Positions 1 to 64,000 of a DNA stretch of 64,000 bases are shown here, piece after piece (the stretch's first letter is position 1; every line of letters begins with the position of its first letter). A program made the translations under genes and the position numbers. Below the pieces are notes generated by a model that saw nothing but the letters and a program-made list of their open reading frames with translations, was not told where the DNA came from and did not search any database. Source of the DNA: Symbiodinium natans (taxonomy: Eukaryota; Sar; Dinophyceae; Suessiales; Symbiodiniaceae). The stretch covers positions 629,136-693,135 of the forward strand of contig CAJNDS010002213.1 in assembly GCA_905221605.1 (NCBI GenBank), in the 5' to 3' direction.

Positions 1-172
1 GCCGCTTCTGCAGAAAGATTGCCACCAGCCCCTGCAGGGATCGGGGCCTCAGATGTGTCCCCTCTCAGGGCCGTTTCGGGTAGAGGCTTTGGAGGCTTCG
101 GATGAGCCACTCTGTGCTTAAGGGTGATTTTGGGACTATGTGTTCCTGTTAGTTTTGTGCTATTTATTTATA

Positions 173-175
173 TTT

Positions 176-206
<31 letters not shown>
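173..206. repeat. Homopolymer T13/G21 tract
   Basis: Thirteen T are followed directly by twenty-one G, then C and more G. Such a tract is prone to sequencing and assembly length error, so its exact length should not be trusted. Confidence 0.8.
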
Positions 207-381
207 CGGGGTTTCAAGTTAAGAGGCCCCGAAAAAAGGAAAAGACAATCCCTGTGCTACCCTTATCAGCAACAATCTCCTTGATTTTTGAGGGGCTCTT
301 GAGCAAACCGTGCTGAAGGGTGTACCTTTTGATGACCACAAGGCACATCATGACAGATGGAGGGTCGAGGGTTGAGGGCCC

Positions 382-444
382 GAAACCCTAAACCCTAAAC
401 CCTAAACCCTAAACCCTAAACCCTAAACCCTAAACCTTAAACCT
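382..444 (-). repeat. CCCTAAA telomere-like array
   Basis: About eight near-perfect CCCTAAA heptamers read on the plus strand, equivalent to TTTAGGG on the minus strand. Confidence 0.85.
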
Positions 445-548
445 AGGGCCCCCCGGCCTTCGGGGTTGCAGGGACTAGGGGCCCTCGCGTGGTTCTCAGG
501 TGCAAGGCGATGTGGTGCAGGTCGAGAAAAGCCTGGCCGGACTTCGGT

Positions 549-660
549 TTAGGGCTTGGGGCTTGGGGCTTAGGGCTTAGGGCTTAGGGCTTAGGGCTTA
601 GGGCTTAGGGCTTAGGGCTTAGGGTTTAGGGTTCAGGGTTCAGGGTTCAGGGTTTTGGGT
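549..660 (+). repeat. GGGCTTA variant heptamer array grading into TTTAGGG/TTCAGGG
   Basis: A run of GGGCTTA units is followed by GGGTTTA and GGGTTCA units. A single base change from the telomere heptamer has spread through adjacent units, which suggests local tandem amplification rather than fresh telomerase synthesis (inference). Confidence 0.8.
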
Positions 661-3112
661 TTTAGACCCCCAAGTTCAGGGTTTAGGGGTTCAGGAGGGC
701 TGTGGGCGGGGATTAGGGTCAGTGGCTGAAGCTCTTGGCTCCACCCCCTCCAACTCCGAAAGCCCTAGCAAACAGGACCCTATATGTATGTACCACGAAA
801 CCGACAACCCCCAAACCCTAAACCCTAAACCCCACACCCTGGACCCTAAACCCTAAACCCCACATGTACCCCCAAACCCACAAACCCCAAACCCTAAACC
901 CTAAACCCCAAACCCTGAACCCTGACCAGTCTAAACCTTGCAGAACCCATGGTCGGCCTGTGGGCTAATCCCCCCTAAACCCCAAACCCTAAATCCCAAG
1001 CCCTAAACCCTAAACCCTAAACCCTGTTTTGCAGAACCCATGGTGGGGGCCTGGGGGTGAATCCCCCACTGCTCCTTCAGGGCGCTGAGCTCGTGCACCG
1101 CACCCTGCGAGACCTTGGGGACATATGGGGTTCGGGCATGTGCGAGCGCATGGTTCGGGGTTTAGGGTGTATCCCTAAACCCTAAACCCTAAACCCTAAA
1201 CCCTAAACCCTAAACTCTAGGGTTTAGGGTGTCTCCCTAAACCCTAAACCCTAAACTCTAGGATTCGGGCCTTCAGGCTTAGGGTTTGCGGCTTTGGGTC
1301 AGGGGTTTAGACTCAGCCCTGAACACCCTAGACTCCTAAACGAGGTCACACCATGCACGGCTGCTATTCTTGACATGTCAGGCATGGCGAAGCCATCCTT
1401 TGCTCGGGTTTAGGGTTTAGGGTTCGGCAAACTCTCCGGAACTCGCATCCACGACGACTGCCTAATATTGACATCCGACCACCCAATACTCAAAAACACT
1501 CCCCTATGGAACAGTACCATGTATCATATAGCTCATAGAGGGCACTCTAGGGGATTTAAGGTACCTGTCTACGAAAAAATCCGACTCAGAGCCAGCAAGC
1601 AAAGATAGAAACCCTATAAAGCCCAATCGGCGTCCCAAGAACCAGCAAGGATTTAGGGTTCAGGACAGGGTTCAGGATTTAGGGTTTAGGATTTTAGGGT
1701 TTAGGGATTAGGGTTTAGGGTTAGGGTTTAAAAAAACCCGAAGGGCGGTTGAGAAGGGAAAACACAGACCCCGAGGCGCACACTTTGTGGACACCCTGGT
1801 CCTTTCAAGCACCGGGTTCCACAGTCGTCGGAGAGACTAAGGTTTGCGAGGTTTAGGGTTTGGGGCTTGGGGTTTAGGGTTTGGGGTTTGGGGTTTAGGG
1901 TTTGGGGCTTAAGTTCAGGGTTTAGGGTTCCCAGGAAGGACTCGGCTCAAATCCAGGGATTTCCTCCAGTCCTATGCGGGTCCCTGCTATGAGTCTGGGG
2001 CCACATTTCTCCGGGCAATGACCAGGTTTAGGGTTTAGGGTGTTGGGTTTCGGCTTCAGGGTATGGCTGCGATAGGGCCCTTTTGGCGGGGGACTTATGG
2101 CGGGGGTAACCAAAGGGAGTCAAATCCCATAGCACTACAAACATGAAGCCCGAGATCTCTAAACCGAACCGAACCGCGCATCCCCACTCCAAAGCCTTCT
2201 CAGCCCCGAGTTTAAAGCGCTTAGGATTTAGGATTTACGGCGTTTGGGGTTTGGGGCTTAGGGTTTAGGGCCGTTTAGGGTTTAGGGTTTAGGGTTTCAG
2301 GGTTTGGACAGTGTAGTCCTGGACTTTCGTGCGGTGGGGGTTATGCAACCTGCGCAACTACGTCCAGGACCTAAACGATAAGCCCAACACCTCCAACCGT
2401 CATCCCTGCGCGCCAGAGTAATTACTCCAGCACTCGGAACGGTTTCAGGGTTCGGGGTCACCGTTTAAGGCGAAACCCCAAACCTCAAACCCCAAACCCT
2501 AATACCCAAACCCTACACCCTGAACCCTGACCCCCAAACCGTAGGGTTTCCTACGACGAACAGCGAGCCCTGCCCTCTTCGGTACCAGTATGCCTCCAGC
2601 AGCCTCCGCAGCAAGGGCGGCAAACACCTCGAGAATCCGGGGCTTGCACCCCAATTTCTGAGACTTCGGGGATTAGCTGCTTCGGGTATAGGGCTTAGGC
2701 TTTAGGGTTTCGGGTTCAGGGTTGACACTAGTTCTTCGTAAGCATAGGGTCAGAGCATGCAAGGGCTGAGACTTAGGCCTTATTCCTTTACGTCCAGGCC
2801 CTTAGTAAGGACTTAGGGACTAGGTGCTTGAGGGTTTAGGGCTTAGGATTCATGAAGGGATGAAGGGTTTAGGGTTTGGTACACCTACATCATGGTGGAC
2901 TTTCACCGCACGCCTTTGTTTCAGGTTGCGAGCGTCCGTTTTGCGTACAGACCAAGACCTTTAGATCAGCCTAAACCCTAAACCCTAAGCCCTAAAACTC
3001 TTGAAACTGCAAGGCCTCCCCAAGCCCTAAGCCCTAAAACCCGACTCGTCCCTAGACAACGACGTCGCCTCAAGTCTCCCAGCCGCCAAAGGCAGGCCAC
3101 CTAGTGCGAGGT

Positions 3113-3207
3113 TTAGGGTTTAAGGATTTCAGGTTTAGGGTTTAGGGTTTAGGGTTTAGGGTTTAGGGTTTAGGGTTTAGGGTTTAGGGTTTAGGGTTTA
3201 GGGTTTC
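3113..3207 (+). repeat. TTTAGGG array
   Basis: About eleven consecutive TTTAGGG heptamers, nearly perfect, after a few degenerate units. Confidence 0.85.
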
Positions 3208-3640
3208 GAGGGGGCAGTCTGGAACTCCAGCTCAAGGGGCTGCAGAGTTCGAAGTTTAGGGGTTTTCGGGGTGTGCCGAAGGTGTCGGGGTCCGCGGGTC
3301 TGCTAGTAGGGGGCAGTTCGGGCTCGGGTTGCTCAGATGAGCCGAGGTTTAGGGTTTAGGGTTTAGGGCCTAGGGTCTAGGGTCTAGTGTCGAGGGTCTA
3401 GGGTTTAGGGTTGAGGGTCTAGGGTTTAGGGTTTAGGGTTCAGGGTTTAGGGGTCTTAGCTTCCAGGCTGAGATCCCAAACCCAAACAGTCTCTTCTGCT
3501 TCCAGCGGGCAACCTTGACCCCAGGCGTTTAGGGTCTAGGGTTTAAGGTTAAGGGTTTAGGGTCCATGGGCTACGCCCCCAAAGCCGAAAACTCCAAACT
3601 CTAAGCCTTAAACTCTACATGAAGAGTAATGTGACTGGAT

Positions 3641-3867
3641 TAGGGTTTAGGGTTTAGGGTTTAGTTTAGGGTTTAGGGCTTAGGGCTTAGGGCTTAGGGC
3701 TTAGGGCTTAGGGCTTAGGGCTTAGGGCTTAGGGCTTAGGGCTTAGGGCTTAGGGCTTAGGGCTGAGGGCTTAGGGCTTAGGGCTTAGGGCTTAGGGCTT
3801 AGGGCTTAGGGCTTAGGGCTTAGGGCTTAGGGCTTAGGGCTTAGGGCTTAGGGCTTAGGGCTTAGGG
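3641..3867 (+). repeat. Long GGGCTTA variant array
   Basis: A few TTTAGGG units lead into roughly 27 consecutive GGGCTTA units with one visible variant (GGGCTGA). This is the longest homogeneous array in the first 7 kb. Confidence 0.85.
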
Positions 3868-5204
3868 ACGCACCTTAAATGGGCCAGGGGGCTTTCTCCG
3901 AGGCGACTTGGATCAGCGCGATCCTGGCGCTCCCCAAGGAATGCTCGGCTCCTCAGCCCTAAGCCCTAAACCCCAAACCCTAAACCCCAAACCCTAAACC
4001 CTAAACCCTAAACCCTAAACTAAACCATGGGATCTTCTTCGTGATAAAAGGGCCCTGTACACACATCCACTAAAAATTAAACCCCAAACCCTGAAAGCAT
4101 TTTGGGCACTTGAGCGTCTTGCTTTGCTTTGCACTTTGCTTTCCACAAAGAGATTGCGACAGCCACCCAACCTTAGTCTGACCCTAAACCGTAAACCCTC
4201 AACCCTAAACCCTAAACCCTAAATGCCTGTTCTTCTGGGCCAGCGCAGAGCTTGGGCGGCTCTCGGAATCGAAGCCCAACAGCACCTGGAAACTGGGAAG
4301 CCACTGGGGGTGCTTGATCTAAACTCTTCGGTTCGGGGGATCAGGGTTTAGGGTTTAGGATTTAAGAAGTTTCTGCGCCCTCAAACCCCAAGCTCTAAAG
4401 CCTGAATCCTTCTTGAGGGTGCCGAAGCGGGAGCTTGGGCGGCTGTAGGACGGTGGGAGAGTTCCTTGCTGCGCTTCATGCGCATGCCCTTTGCAGCGAT
4501 ACCAGCAGGTCATTTACGAGGTTTGACAAGGGCGAGGTTCTTGTCGAATACATGTCTGCTGTTGCCGGAAGAAGCGTGTCGACACCTAAACCCTGAACCC
4601 TCTAACGAGTACATACGCAGCTCGAAACCCTGAACCCTGAAATCGCTGGCAGGGTTCCGGCCGACGGTTTCAGCTGGAGGCGTGCGGGTGTTCAGGGTTT
4701 TGGGGTTAGGCGTTTCACCGGCTAAGTTTTGGGATTGTGTACGGGCTTCAACAGGCCCAAAGCAAGCCAAATGTTACCTGCTGGACAACTACCTTAAACC
4801 CTGAACATTGAACCCTGAACCCTGAACCCTAAACCCTAAACCCCAAACCCAACCCCAAACCCGAAACCCAAAACCGAAGCTTGAGGGGCACAGGATAAAC
4901 GGGTATGCAACCTGGCACCAAGGCCCTGATACTCCCCACTCCTCCCTAAGGCTCCCTCAGCTTCCCTGAGATTTTTCTGGGTACCTACCCCCCATAAACC
5001 CCCTCCCTTCAGGACCCCAACATGTAGGAGAGTTTAAACCCATGGGGTGCCTGGGGTTCAAGAGGTCCCTAACCCTTCACCTGAAACCCTGAACCCTAAC
5101 CCTGAACAGTCTTACCTTCAGGGTCAGCGGCTTCGGATTGAGGGTCTGGAGCCCAAGTGCCCTAAACACCCTAAACCCATAATTCCCTAAACCTTGAACC
5201 CCAA

Positions 5205-5281
5205 AGCCTAAACCCTAAACCCTAAACTCTAAACCCTAAACCCTAAACCCTAAACCCTAAACCCTAAACCCTAAACCCTAG
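5205..5281 (-). repeat. CCCTAAA telomere-like array
   Basis: About ten CCCTAAA units on the plus strand, with one CTCTAAA variant. Confidence 0.8.
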
Positions 5282-5675
5282 CCCTAAACCCCTCAGCATC
5301 TGCCCCCGCCCCCACCTCACCCTTGAAGAGCTCCTCTACTCGCTGCTCCTCCTGGCATGCTGTGCCGAGGAATGGGAACCCTTGAAGCCCTCAACCTCAA
5401 AACCCAAAATGAACCGGTCTAGGGTTTAGGGTTTAGGGTTTAGGGTTTAGGGTTTAGGGTTTAGGGTTTAGGGTTTCCGGGTCCCTTTTCATGAAAAGAA
5501 ACCCCGGGTTCCCGCAAAAAAGCTGGGTTTGGGATTCGGGTTTGCATCATACGTAGGTCTCACATCCCCCGAACTCCCTTACTCCGAACTAGCGGCCCGG
5601 GCCCTAGATCTTTCTTGAAAACAAAACTGCTGCTGTTTATGAAACAGGCGCAAAGTTGACACCTCAGGGGTTAAG

Positions 5676-5770
5676 GTTTAGGGTTTAGGGTTTAGGGTTT
5701 AGGGTTTAGGGTTTAGGGTTTAGGGTTTAGGGTTTAGGGTTTAGGGTGTAGGGTGTAGGGTGTAGGGCTT
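5676..5770 (+). repeat. TTTAGGG array ending in TGTAGGG variants
   Basis: About eleven TTTAGGG units followed by three GTGTAGG-type variants, again showing a variant that amplified locally. Confidence 0.8.
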
Positions 5771-7144
5771 AGGCTTTACTGTCTACTGACTGCTTGATCT
5801 TGACGCTCTGGCAACTTACCTTGAACTTCCATAGCAGCAACCCAGCAAATGCTGTTGAAGGAGTTCCAAGACTAGAACCCCTAAACATCGCAAATCTCAA
5901 AAACCACAAAAGCTTCAAACACCCCCCAACAAACTCCACAAACCCCTAAACCCCAAACCCCGCCTACCCCAAACCCCGAACCCTAACCACCCTAAACCCT
6001 AAACCCTTAGCCCTAAACCCTTAACCCTAAACCCCAAACCCCAAACCCCAAACCCCAAACCCTAAACCCTTAGCCCTAAACCCTAGCCCTAAACCCTAAA
6101 CCCTCAACCCTAAAACCACCGGGGGTCGACACATCCGCGTCCTCTGGGCTGGAGATGACAACGATCCGCCCCGGAAACTGCAGCAAGGGAAGCCGAGCCT
6201 GGGGGTTTAGGGTTTAGGGTTTGGGGTTTAGGGTTTAGGGTTTAGGGTTTAAGGTTTAGGGTTTAGGGTTTCGGGTTTAGGGTTTTGGGGTTTAGGGGTC
6301 GAAATAATTAGTAATGATGTTCCCTTCTGGTCCCGTCATAATTGGGCTATAATAACCACAAACCCTGTTCTAATTATTAAGGCTCCTACAGTAGCTTGGG
6401 CTCTGAGGGTTTAGGGTTTAGGGTTTCAGGGTTTTAGGGCTGTAGGGTTTTAGGGTTGTGGGGTTTTAGGGCTGCAGGGTTTTAGAGCTTTAGGGTTGTC
6501 GGGTGTTAGGGTTTCAGGGTCTTAGCGTTTTAGGGTTTTTGGGTTGAAGAGTTTGAGGGTTGTGGCTTTTAGGGTTTTAAGGTTTGAGGGTTTTAGGGTT
6601 TCAGGGTTTCAGGGTCGCTCCCTTTCAACCCTAGACCCTAAACCCTAAATCCTAAACCCTAAGCCCTAAACCCCTGAACCCTACACCCCTAAAACCCCGA
6701 AAGCTTAGTGACGAGTGCTGGGCATCCAGGCGATCTCCAGGGGCGAGACGTGAAGCTTCGGTGAAGCTGGGACGGCCGACCCTGCCACCTTAGTGTTCGG
6801 AGGGTTTGGGGTTTGGGGTTTAGGGTTTAGGGTTTCAGGGTTTAGCCTTCATATGGGGGGTTTGCGAAGGTAGTAGACTGCAAGCCCTAAACCCTAAACC
6901 CTAAACACTAAAACAACTTATATTTGGGAGAGTGCACTCCTGCGGCCATCGGGGAGGTTCCCGTAGTAGCCGAAGGCTAGTACGGGCTCCAACCCGAAAA
7001 GCAATCTGCAGCAGGTCTGAAGGGTTTAGGGTTTAGGTAAAGCCTGATCCGACAGAGGAATGACACAACAGGGTTTCACGCAGCGCAGCTTGCTAAAGTC
7101 AACCGTTTGCGCTACTGATTCAACTCCCGGGAATCATTGACCCT

Positions 7145-7438
7145 CAACTAAACACCTCCCAAAACCCTGAATCCCCAAGCGGGTCGGTCCTGTTTTCCCC
7201 CCTGGCCCAAAGGTTGCAAGGAGCGATCTGCGCGCATGTAGCGCAAACCGCGGCCGCAGACATCCCCCAAGGAGGCCGGCAACGAACACTGCACATCACA
7301 AGCACCTAAGGCTTAGGACCCTAAACCCTAAACCCTACATCACTCTGATGATATCTGGCCCGTCTTCAATGTTGTCATGCTCATCAGTTCATGGGCATTC
7401 GACCACCGTGGGAACGCTTCTCTGCAGAGAGCAGCTGC
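7145..7438. other. Edge of the tubulin array (spacer homologue plus 3' flank of copy 1)
   Basis: From about 7170 to 7290 this matches the conserved block found in every inter-gene spacer, with shared segments such as CGCGGCCGC and GCGCGCATG. It lies downstream of the stop codon of copy 1 on the minus strand. Beyond it no further tubulin exon is seen and telomere-like DNA begins. The array therefore ends inside a spacer. Confidence 0.75.
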
Positions 7439-18018
<10,580 letters not shown>

Positions 18019-18666
18019 GGCTGCGGGAGATGCACGAAGGCGTCGAAAGCTTTGAAGATCTCACAACGCACCGGCGAAAGGTGTCGGAAGGCTCACCTCG
18101 TGATGTGGCGGGCCTCACTTACCAATCTTTCGAGCCGAGGGTCGGGCGCTAAAGCATGCAGCCGCTTCGGGTTTGGGGTTGGGGCGTGAAAGCCCACAAA
18201 CTTCATCTGTAAACCCTGCAATTTTTTTAGGCGGATGAAACGGAGCACGTTTTTATAATGTATATAGGCATTGATACCTTATACTATGGTCGACACAATG
18301 CAAGACTCGACTAAGAGTAAGAATACAATACAACACAAGATGATATCCTAAAATACAAAAATAGCACATATGTTTCTCAATTTTTGAATCCCCAAGCGGC
18401 CCAAGCAGGTCGGCCCACTTTTCCCCCCTGGCCCAGAGGTTGCAAGGAGCGATCTGCGCGCATGTAGCGCAAACCGCGGCCGCAGACATCCCCCAAGGAG
18501 GCCGGCAACGAACACTGCACATCACAAGCACCTAAGGCTTAGGACCCTAAACCCTAACCCTAAATCACTCTGACTATTTTCTGGCCCGTCTTCAGTGTTT
18601 TCATGCTCATCAGTTCAAGGGCATTTGACCCACCCGTGGGAGCGCTTCTCTGCAGAGAGCAGCCTC
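18019..18666. other. Spacer between copies 1 and 2
   Basis: 648 bp without a gene. Just upstream of the copy 1 ATG (minus strand) is a pyrimidine-rich CATCTCCCGCAG followed by CC and the start codon, a candidate trans-splice or 5'UTR-intron acceptor. The conserved spacer block lies at about 18387-18513. The remainder is AT-rich. No TATA box is evident. Confidence 0.7.
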
Positions 18667-24660
<5,994 letters not shown>

Positions 24661-25150
24661 GGCTGCGGGAGATGCACGAAGGCGTCGAAAGCTTTGAAGA
24701 TCTCACAACGCACCGGCGAAAGGTGTCGGAAGGCTCACCTCGTGATGTGGCGGGCCTCACTTACCAATCTTTCGAGCCGAGGGTCGGGCGCTAAAGCATG
24801 CAGCCGCTTCGGGTTTGGGGTTGGGGCGTGAAAGCCCCACAGCCTTCATCTGTACAGACCCTGAAACCCTGCAATATGTTTTAGGTGGATGAAATCGAGC
24901 ATGTTTATGTAATGTATAGATATTGATATCTGGTAGTATGGTAGACACAATACAAGACTGGACTAAGAATACAAGACAAACAAGAGAACATCCTAAAATA
25001 CATCAATTTTTTATTTGCACATATGCTTCTGAATTTTTGAATCCCCAAGCGGCCCAAGCAGGTCGGCCCACTTTTCCCCCCTGGCCCAAAGGTTGCAAGG
25101 AGCGATCTGCGCGCATGTAGCGCAAACCGCGGCCGCAGACGTCCAGCCTC
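24661..25150. other. Spacer between copies 2 and 3 (shortened)
   Basis: 490 bp. Compared with the other spacers about 155 bp are missing immediately downstream of the copy 3 stop codon: the conserved block (about 25041-25142) runs almost directly into the stop. The candidate acceptor CATCTCCCGCAG before the copy 2 ATG is retained. Confidence 0.7.
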
Positions 25151-31254
<6,104 letters not shown>

Positions 31255-31898
31255 GGCTGCGGGAGATGCACGAAGGCGTCGAAAGCTTTGAAGATCTCAC
31301 AACGCACCGGCGAAAGGTGTCGGAAGGCTCACCTCGTGATGTGGCGGGCCTCACTTACCAATCTTTCGAGCCGAGGGTCGGGCGCTAAAGCATGCAGCCG
31401 CTTCGGGTTTGGGGTTGGGGCGTGAAAGCCCCACAGCCTTCATCTGTACAGACCCTGAAACCCTGCAATATGTTTTAGGTGGATGAAATCGAGCATGTTT
31501 ATGTAATGTATAGATATTGATATCTTGTACTATGGTAGACACAATACAAGACTGGACTAAGAATACAAGACAAACAAGAGAACATCCTAAAATACATCAA
31601 TTTTTTATTTGCACATATGCTTCTGAGTTTTTGAATCCCCAAGCGGCCCAAGCAGGTCGGCCCACTTTTCCCCCCTGGCCCAAAGGTTGCAAGGAGCGAT
31701 CTGCGCGCATGTAGCGCAAACCGCGGCCGCAGACGTCCCCCAAGGAGGCCGGCAACGAACAGCAAATCACAAGCACCTATGGCTTCGAACCAAAAGCCTA
31801 AACCCGAATTATTCTGATCATATCTGGCCCGTCTTCAATACTCATGTCATCAGTTCATGGGCATTGGACCACTGTGGGAGTCTGCCGAGTGCAGCCTC
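31255..31898. other. Spacer between copies 3 and 4
   Basis: 644 bp. Contains the candidate acceptor upstream of the copy 3 ATG, an AT-rich stretch with TGATATCTTGTACTATGG, and the conserved block at about 31641-31760. No gene seen. Confidence 0.7.
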
Positions 31899-41057
<9,159 letters not shown>

Positions 41058-41636
41058 GGCTGCGGGAGATGCACGAAGGCGTCGAAAGCTTTGAAGATCT
41101 CACAAAGCACCGGCGAAAGGTGTCGGAAGGCTCACCTCGTGATGTGGCGGGCCTCACTTACCAATCTTTCGAGCCGAGGGTCGGGAGCCAAAGCATGCAG
41201 CCGCTGCGGGTTTGGGGGCGCGTTTGGGGGGTGAGAGTGAGAGCCCCGAAGCCTTCTCATCTCTGCAGACCCTAAGGCCCTAAGCCCCTACATAGAATGG
41301 AGAGGTCACATATATATATATATATATGCATCTTTTTGTTGAGTTGTACATATGCTTTTCAGTTTTTGAATGCCCAAGCAGGTCGGTCCGCTTTTCCCCC
41401 CTGGCCCAAAGGTTGCAAGGAGCGATCTGCGCGCATGTAGCGCAAACCGCGGCCGCAGACATCCCCCAAGGAGGCCGTCAACGAACAGCAAATCACAAGC
41501 ACCTATGGCTTCGAACCCAGAACCCTAAACCCTAAATCACTCTGACTATTTTCTGGCTCGCCTTCAGTGTTTTCATGTCATCAGTTCAAGGGCATTTGAC
41601 CCACCGTGGGAGCGCTTCTCTGCAGAGAGCAGCTGC
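41058..41636. other. Spacer between copies 4 and 5
   Basis: 579 bp. Carries the candidate acceptor upstream of the copy 4 ATG, a short TA dinucleotide run near 41310-41326, and the conserved block at about 41369-41482. Confidence 0.7.
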
Positions 41637-47712
<6,076 letters not shown>

Positions 47713-48357
47713 GGCTGCGGGAGATGCACGAAGGCGTCGAAAGCTTTGAAGATCTCACAACGCACCGGCGAAAGGTGTCGGAAGGCTCACCTCGTGATGT
47801 GGCGGGCCTCACTTACCAATCTTTCGAGCCGAGGGTCGGGCGGTAAAGCATGCAGCCGCTTCGGGTTTGGGGTTGGGGCGTGAAAGCCCCACAGCCTTCA
47901 TCTGTACAGACCCTGAAACCCTGCAATATGTTTTAGGTGGATGAAATCGAGCATGTTTATGTAATGTATAGATATTGATATCTTGTACTATGGTAGACAC
48001 AATACAAGACTGGACTAAGAATACAAGACAAACAAGAGAACATCCTAAAATACATCTATTTGTTTATTTGCACATATGCTTCTTAGTTTTTGAATCCCCA
48101 AGCGGCCCAAGCAGGTCGGCCCACTTTTCCCCCTTGGCCCAAAGGTTGCAAGGAGCGATCTGCGCGCATGTAGCGCAAACCGCGGCCGCAGACGTCCCCC
48201 AAGGAGGCCGGCAACGAATAGCAAATCACAAGCACCTATGGCTTCGAACCAAAACCCTAAACCCGAATTATTCTGATCATATCTGGCCCGTCTTCAATGC
48301 TCATGTCATCAGTTCATGGGCATTTGACCACTGTGGGAGTCTGCCGAGTGCAGCCTC
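47713..48357. other. Spacer between copies 5 and 6
   Basis: 645 bp. On the minus strand a pyrimidine-rich stretch ends in CAG at 47717-47715, two bases before the ATG. About 100 bases upstream is TTGGTAAGTGAGG, a good GT donor, so a 5'UTR intron is possible, or else trans-splicing of the dinoflagellate spliced leader. The conserved block lies at about 48098-48217. Confidence 0.7.
47715..47733 (-). promoter_or_regulatory. Candidate (trans-)splice acceptor before the start codon
   Basis: CTTCGTGCATCTCCCGCAG on the minus strand, ending two bases upstream of ATG in copy 5. It is identical in copies 1-6, whose 5' ends are visible. Dinoflagellate nuclear mRNAs receive a 22-nt spliced leader at an AG (established knowledge). 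Whether this AG is used for the leader or closes a 5'UTR intron cannot be read from the DNA. Confidence 0.45.
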
Positions 48358-54461
<6,104 letters not shown>

Positions 54462-55106
54462 GGCTGCGGGAGATGCACGAAGGCGTCGAAAGCTTTGAAG
54501 ATCTCACAACGCACCGGCGAAAGGTGTCGGAAGGCTCACCTCGTGATGTGGCGGGCCTCACTTACCAATCTTTCGAGCCGAGGGTCAGGCGCTAAAGCAT
54601 GCAGCCGCTTCGGGTTTGGGGTTGGGGCGTGAAAGCCCCACGGCCTTCATCTGTACAGACCCTGAAACCCTGCAATATGTTTTAGGTGGATGAAATCGAG
54701 CATGTTTATGTCATGTATAGATATTGATATCTTGTACTATGGTAGACACAATACAAGACTGGACTAAGAATAGAAGACAAACAAGAGAACATCCTAAAAT
54801 ACATCTATTTGTTTATTTGCACATATGCTTCTTAATTTTTGAATCCCCAAGCGGCCCAAGCAGGTCGGCCCACTTTTCCCCCCTGGACCAAAGGTTGCAA
54901 GGAGCGATCTGCGCGCATGTAGCGCAAACCGCGGCCGCAGACGTCCCCCAAGGAGGCCGGCAACGAACAGCAAATCACAAGCACCTATGGCTTCGAACCA
55001 AAACCCTAAACCCGAATTATTCTAATCATATCTGGCCCGTCTTCAATGCTCATGTCATCAGTTCATGGGCATTTGACCACTGTGGGAGTCTGCCGAGTGC
55101 AGCCTC
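54462..55106. other. Spacer between copies 6 and 7
   Basis: 645 bp, nearly identical to the spacer between copies 5 and 6 (only scattered substitutions). Conserved block at about 54846-54965. No gene seen. Confidence 0.7.

Positions 55107-64000
<8,894 letters not shown>

Larger units (their letters stand above)
1..7140. repeat. Telomere-like repeat field, no gene recognised
   Basis: This stretch is dominated by runs and degenerate forms of the heptamer TTTAGGG and its complement CCCTAAA, mixed with short unique segments. Both orientations alternate within a few hundred bases, so it is not a simple chromosome end, where one orientation would run to the terminus. No reading frame here has a recognisable protein family, and the few short open frames are translations of the repeat. 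It abuts the edge of the alpha-tubulin array near 7145. It may be subtelomeric or an interstitial telomere-like block; the sequence alone does not decide. TTTAGGG is the telomere heptamer of plants and of dinoflagellates (established knowledge). Confidence 0.85.

Noticed and set aside
382-444. True chromosome end
   Set aside because: The telomere-like runs are short, in both orientations, and followed by unique sequence on both sides.

Overview
The window looks like nuclear DNA of a dinoflagellate, probably of Symbiodiniaceae type (inference). It carries a head-to-tail, single-strand array of a highly conserved gene. Its introns use mostly GC and GA donors, and every acceptor has the form AG|G. 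Large amounts of TTTAGGG-type telomere-like DNA are scattered through it. I see no prokaryotic gene organisation.

Layout. Positions 1-7140 hold no recognisable gene: it is a field of degenerate telomere-like heptamers (TTTAGGG/CCCTAAA and a GGGCTTA variant) in both orientations. From about 7145 to the window end there are seven tandem copies of an alpha-tubulin gene, all on the minus strand: 7439-18018, 18667-24660, 25151-31254, 31899-41057, 41637-47712, 48358-54461 and 55107->64000. Each has 20 short exons that join to the same 453-residue alpha-tubulin, with K40, GGGTGSG at 142-148 and E254 in their canonical places. Spacers of about 490-650 bp separate the copies and share a conserved block of about 120 bp. 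Copy 2 has lost most of exon 9 and is probably a pseudogene, or a misassembly. Copy 7 runs off the window before exons 1-3.

Intron 10 is the variable site. In copies 2, 3, 5 and 6 it is about 850 bp of TATAATAG-like DNA. In copy 1 it carries a 3.57-kb 5'-truncated LINE-like retroelement flanked by a direct repeat of about 468 bp. The element encodes a frameshifted reverse transcriptase and a separate downstream 195-residue ORF of unknown function. In copies 4 and 7 intron 10 is 3.1 and 4.6 kb and holds a decayed relative of the same element. The copy 4 relic still shows protein-level similarity to both the RT and the downstream ORF. Copy 7 also has a TG-rich microsatellite, a 42-bp minisatellite, a 62-bp repeat and a 95-bp repeat there.

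Functionally, the array is a multicopy source of one tubulin protein. Base differences between copies that I noticed in exons are synonymous, while introns vary freely. That fits purifying selection plus unequal exchange or gene conversion. The items most worth following are the retroelement's conserved downstream ORF, the very long target-site duplication, and the almost wholly non-GT intron set.
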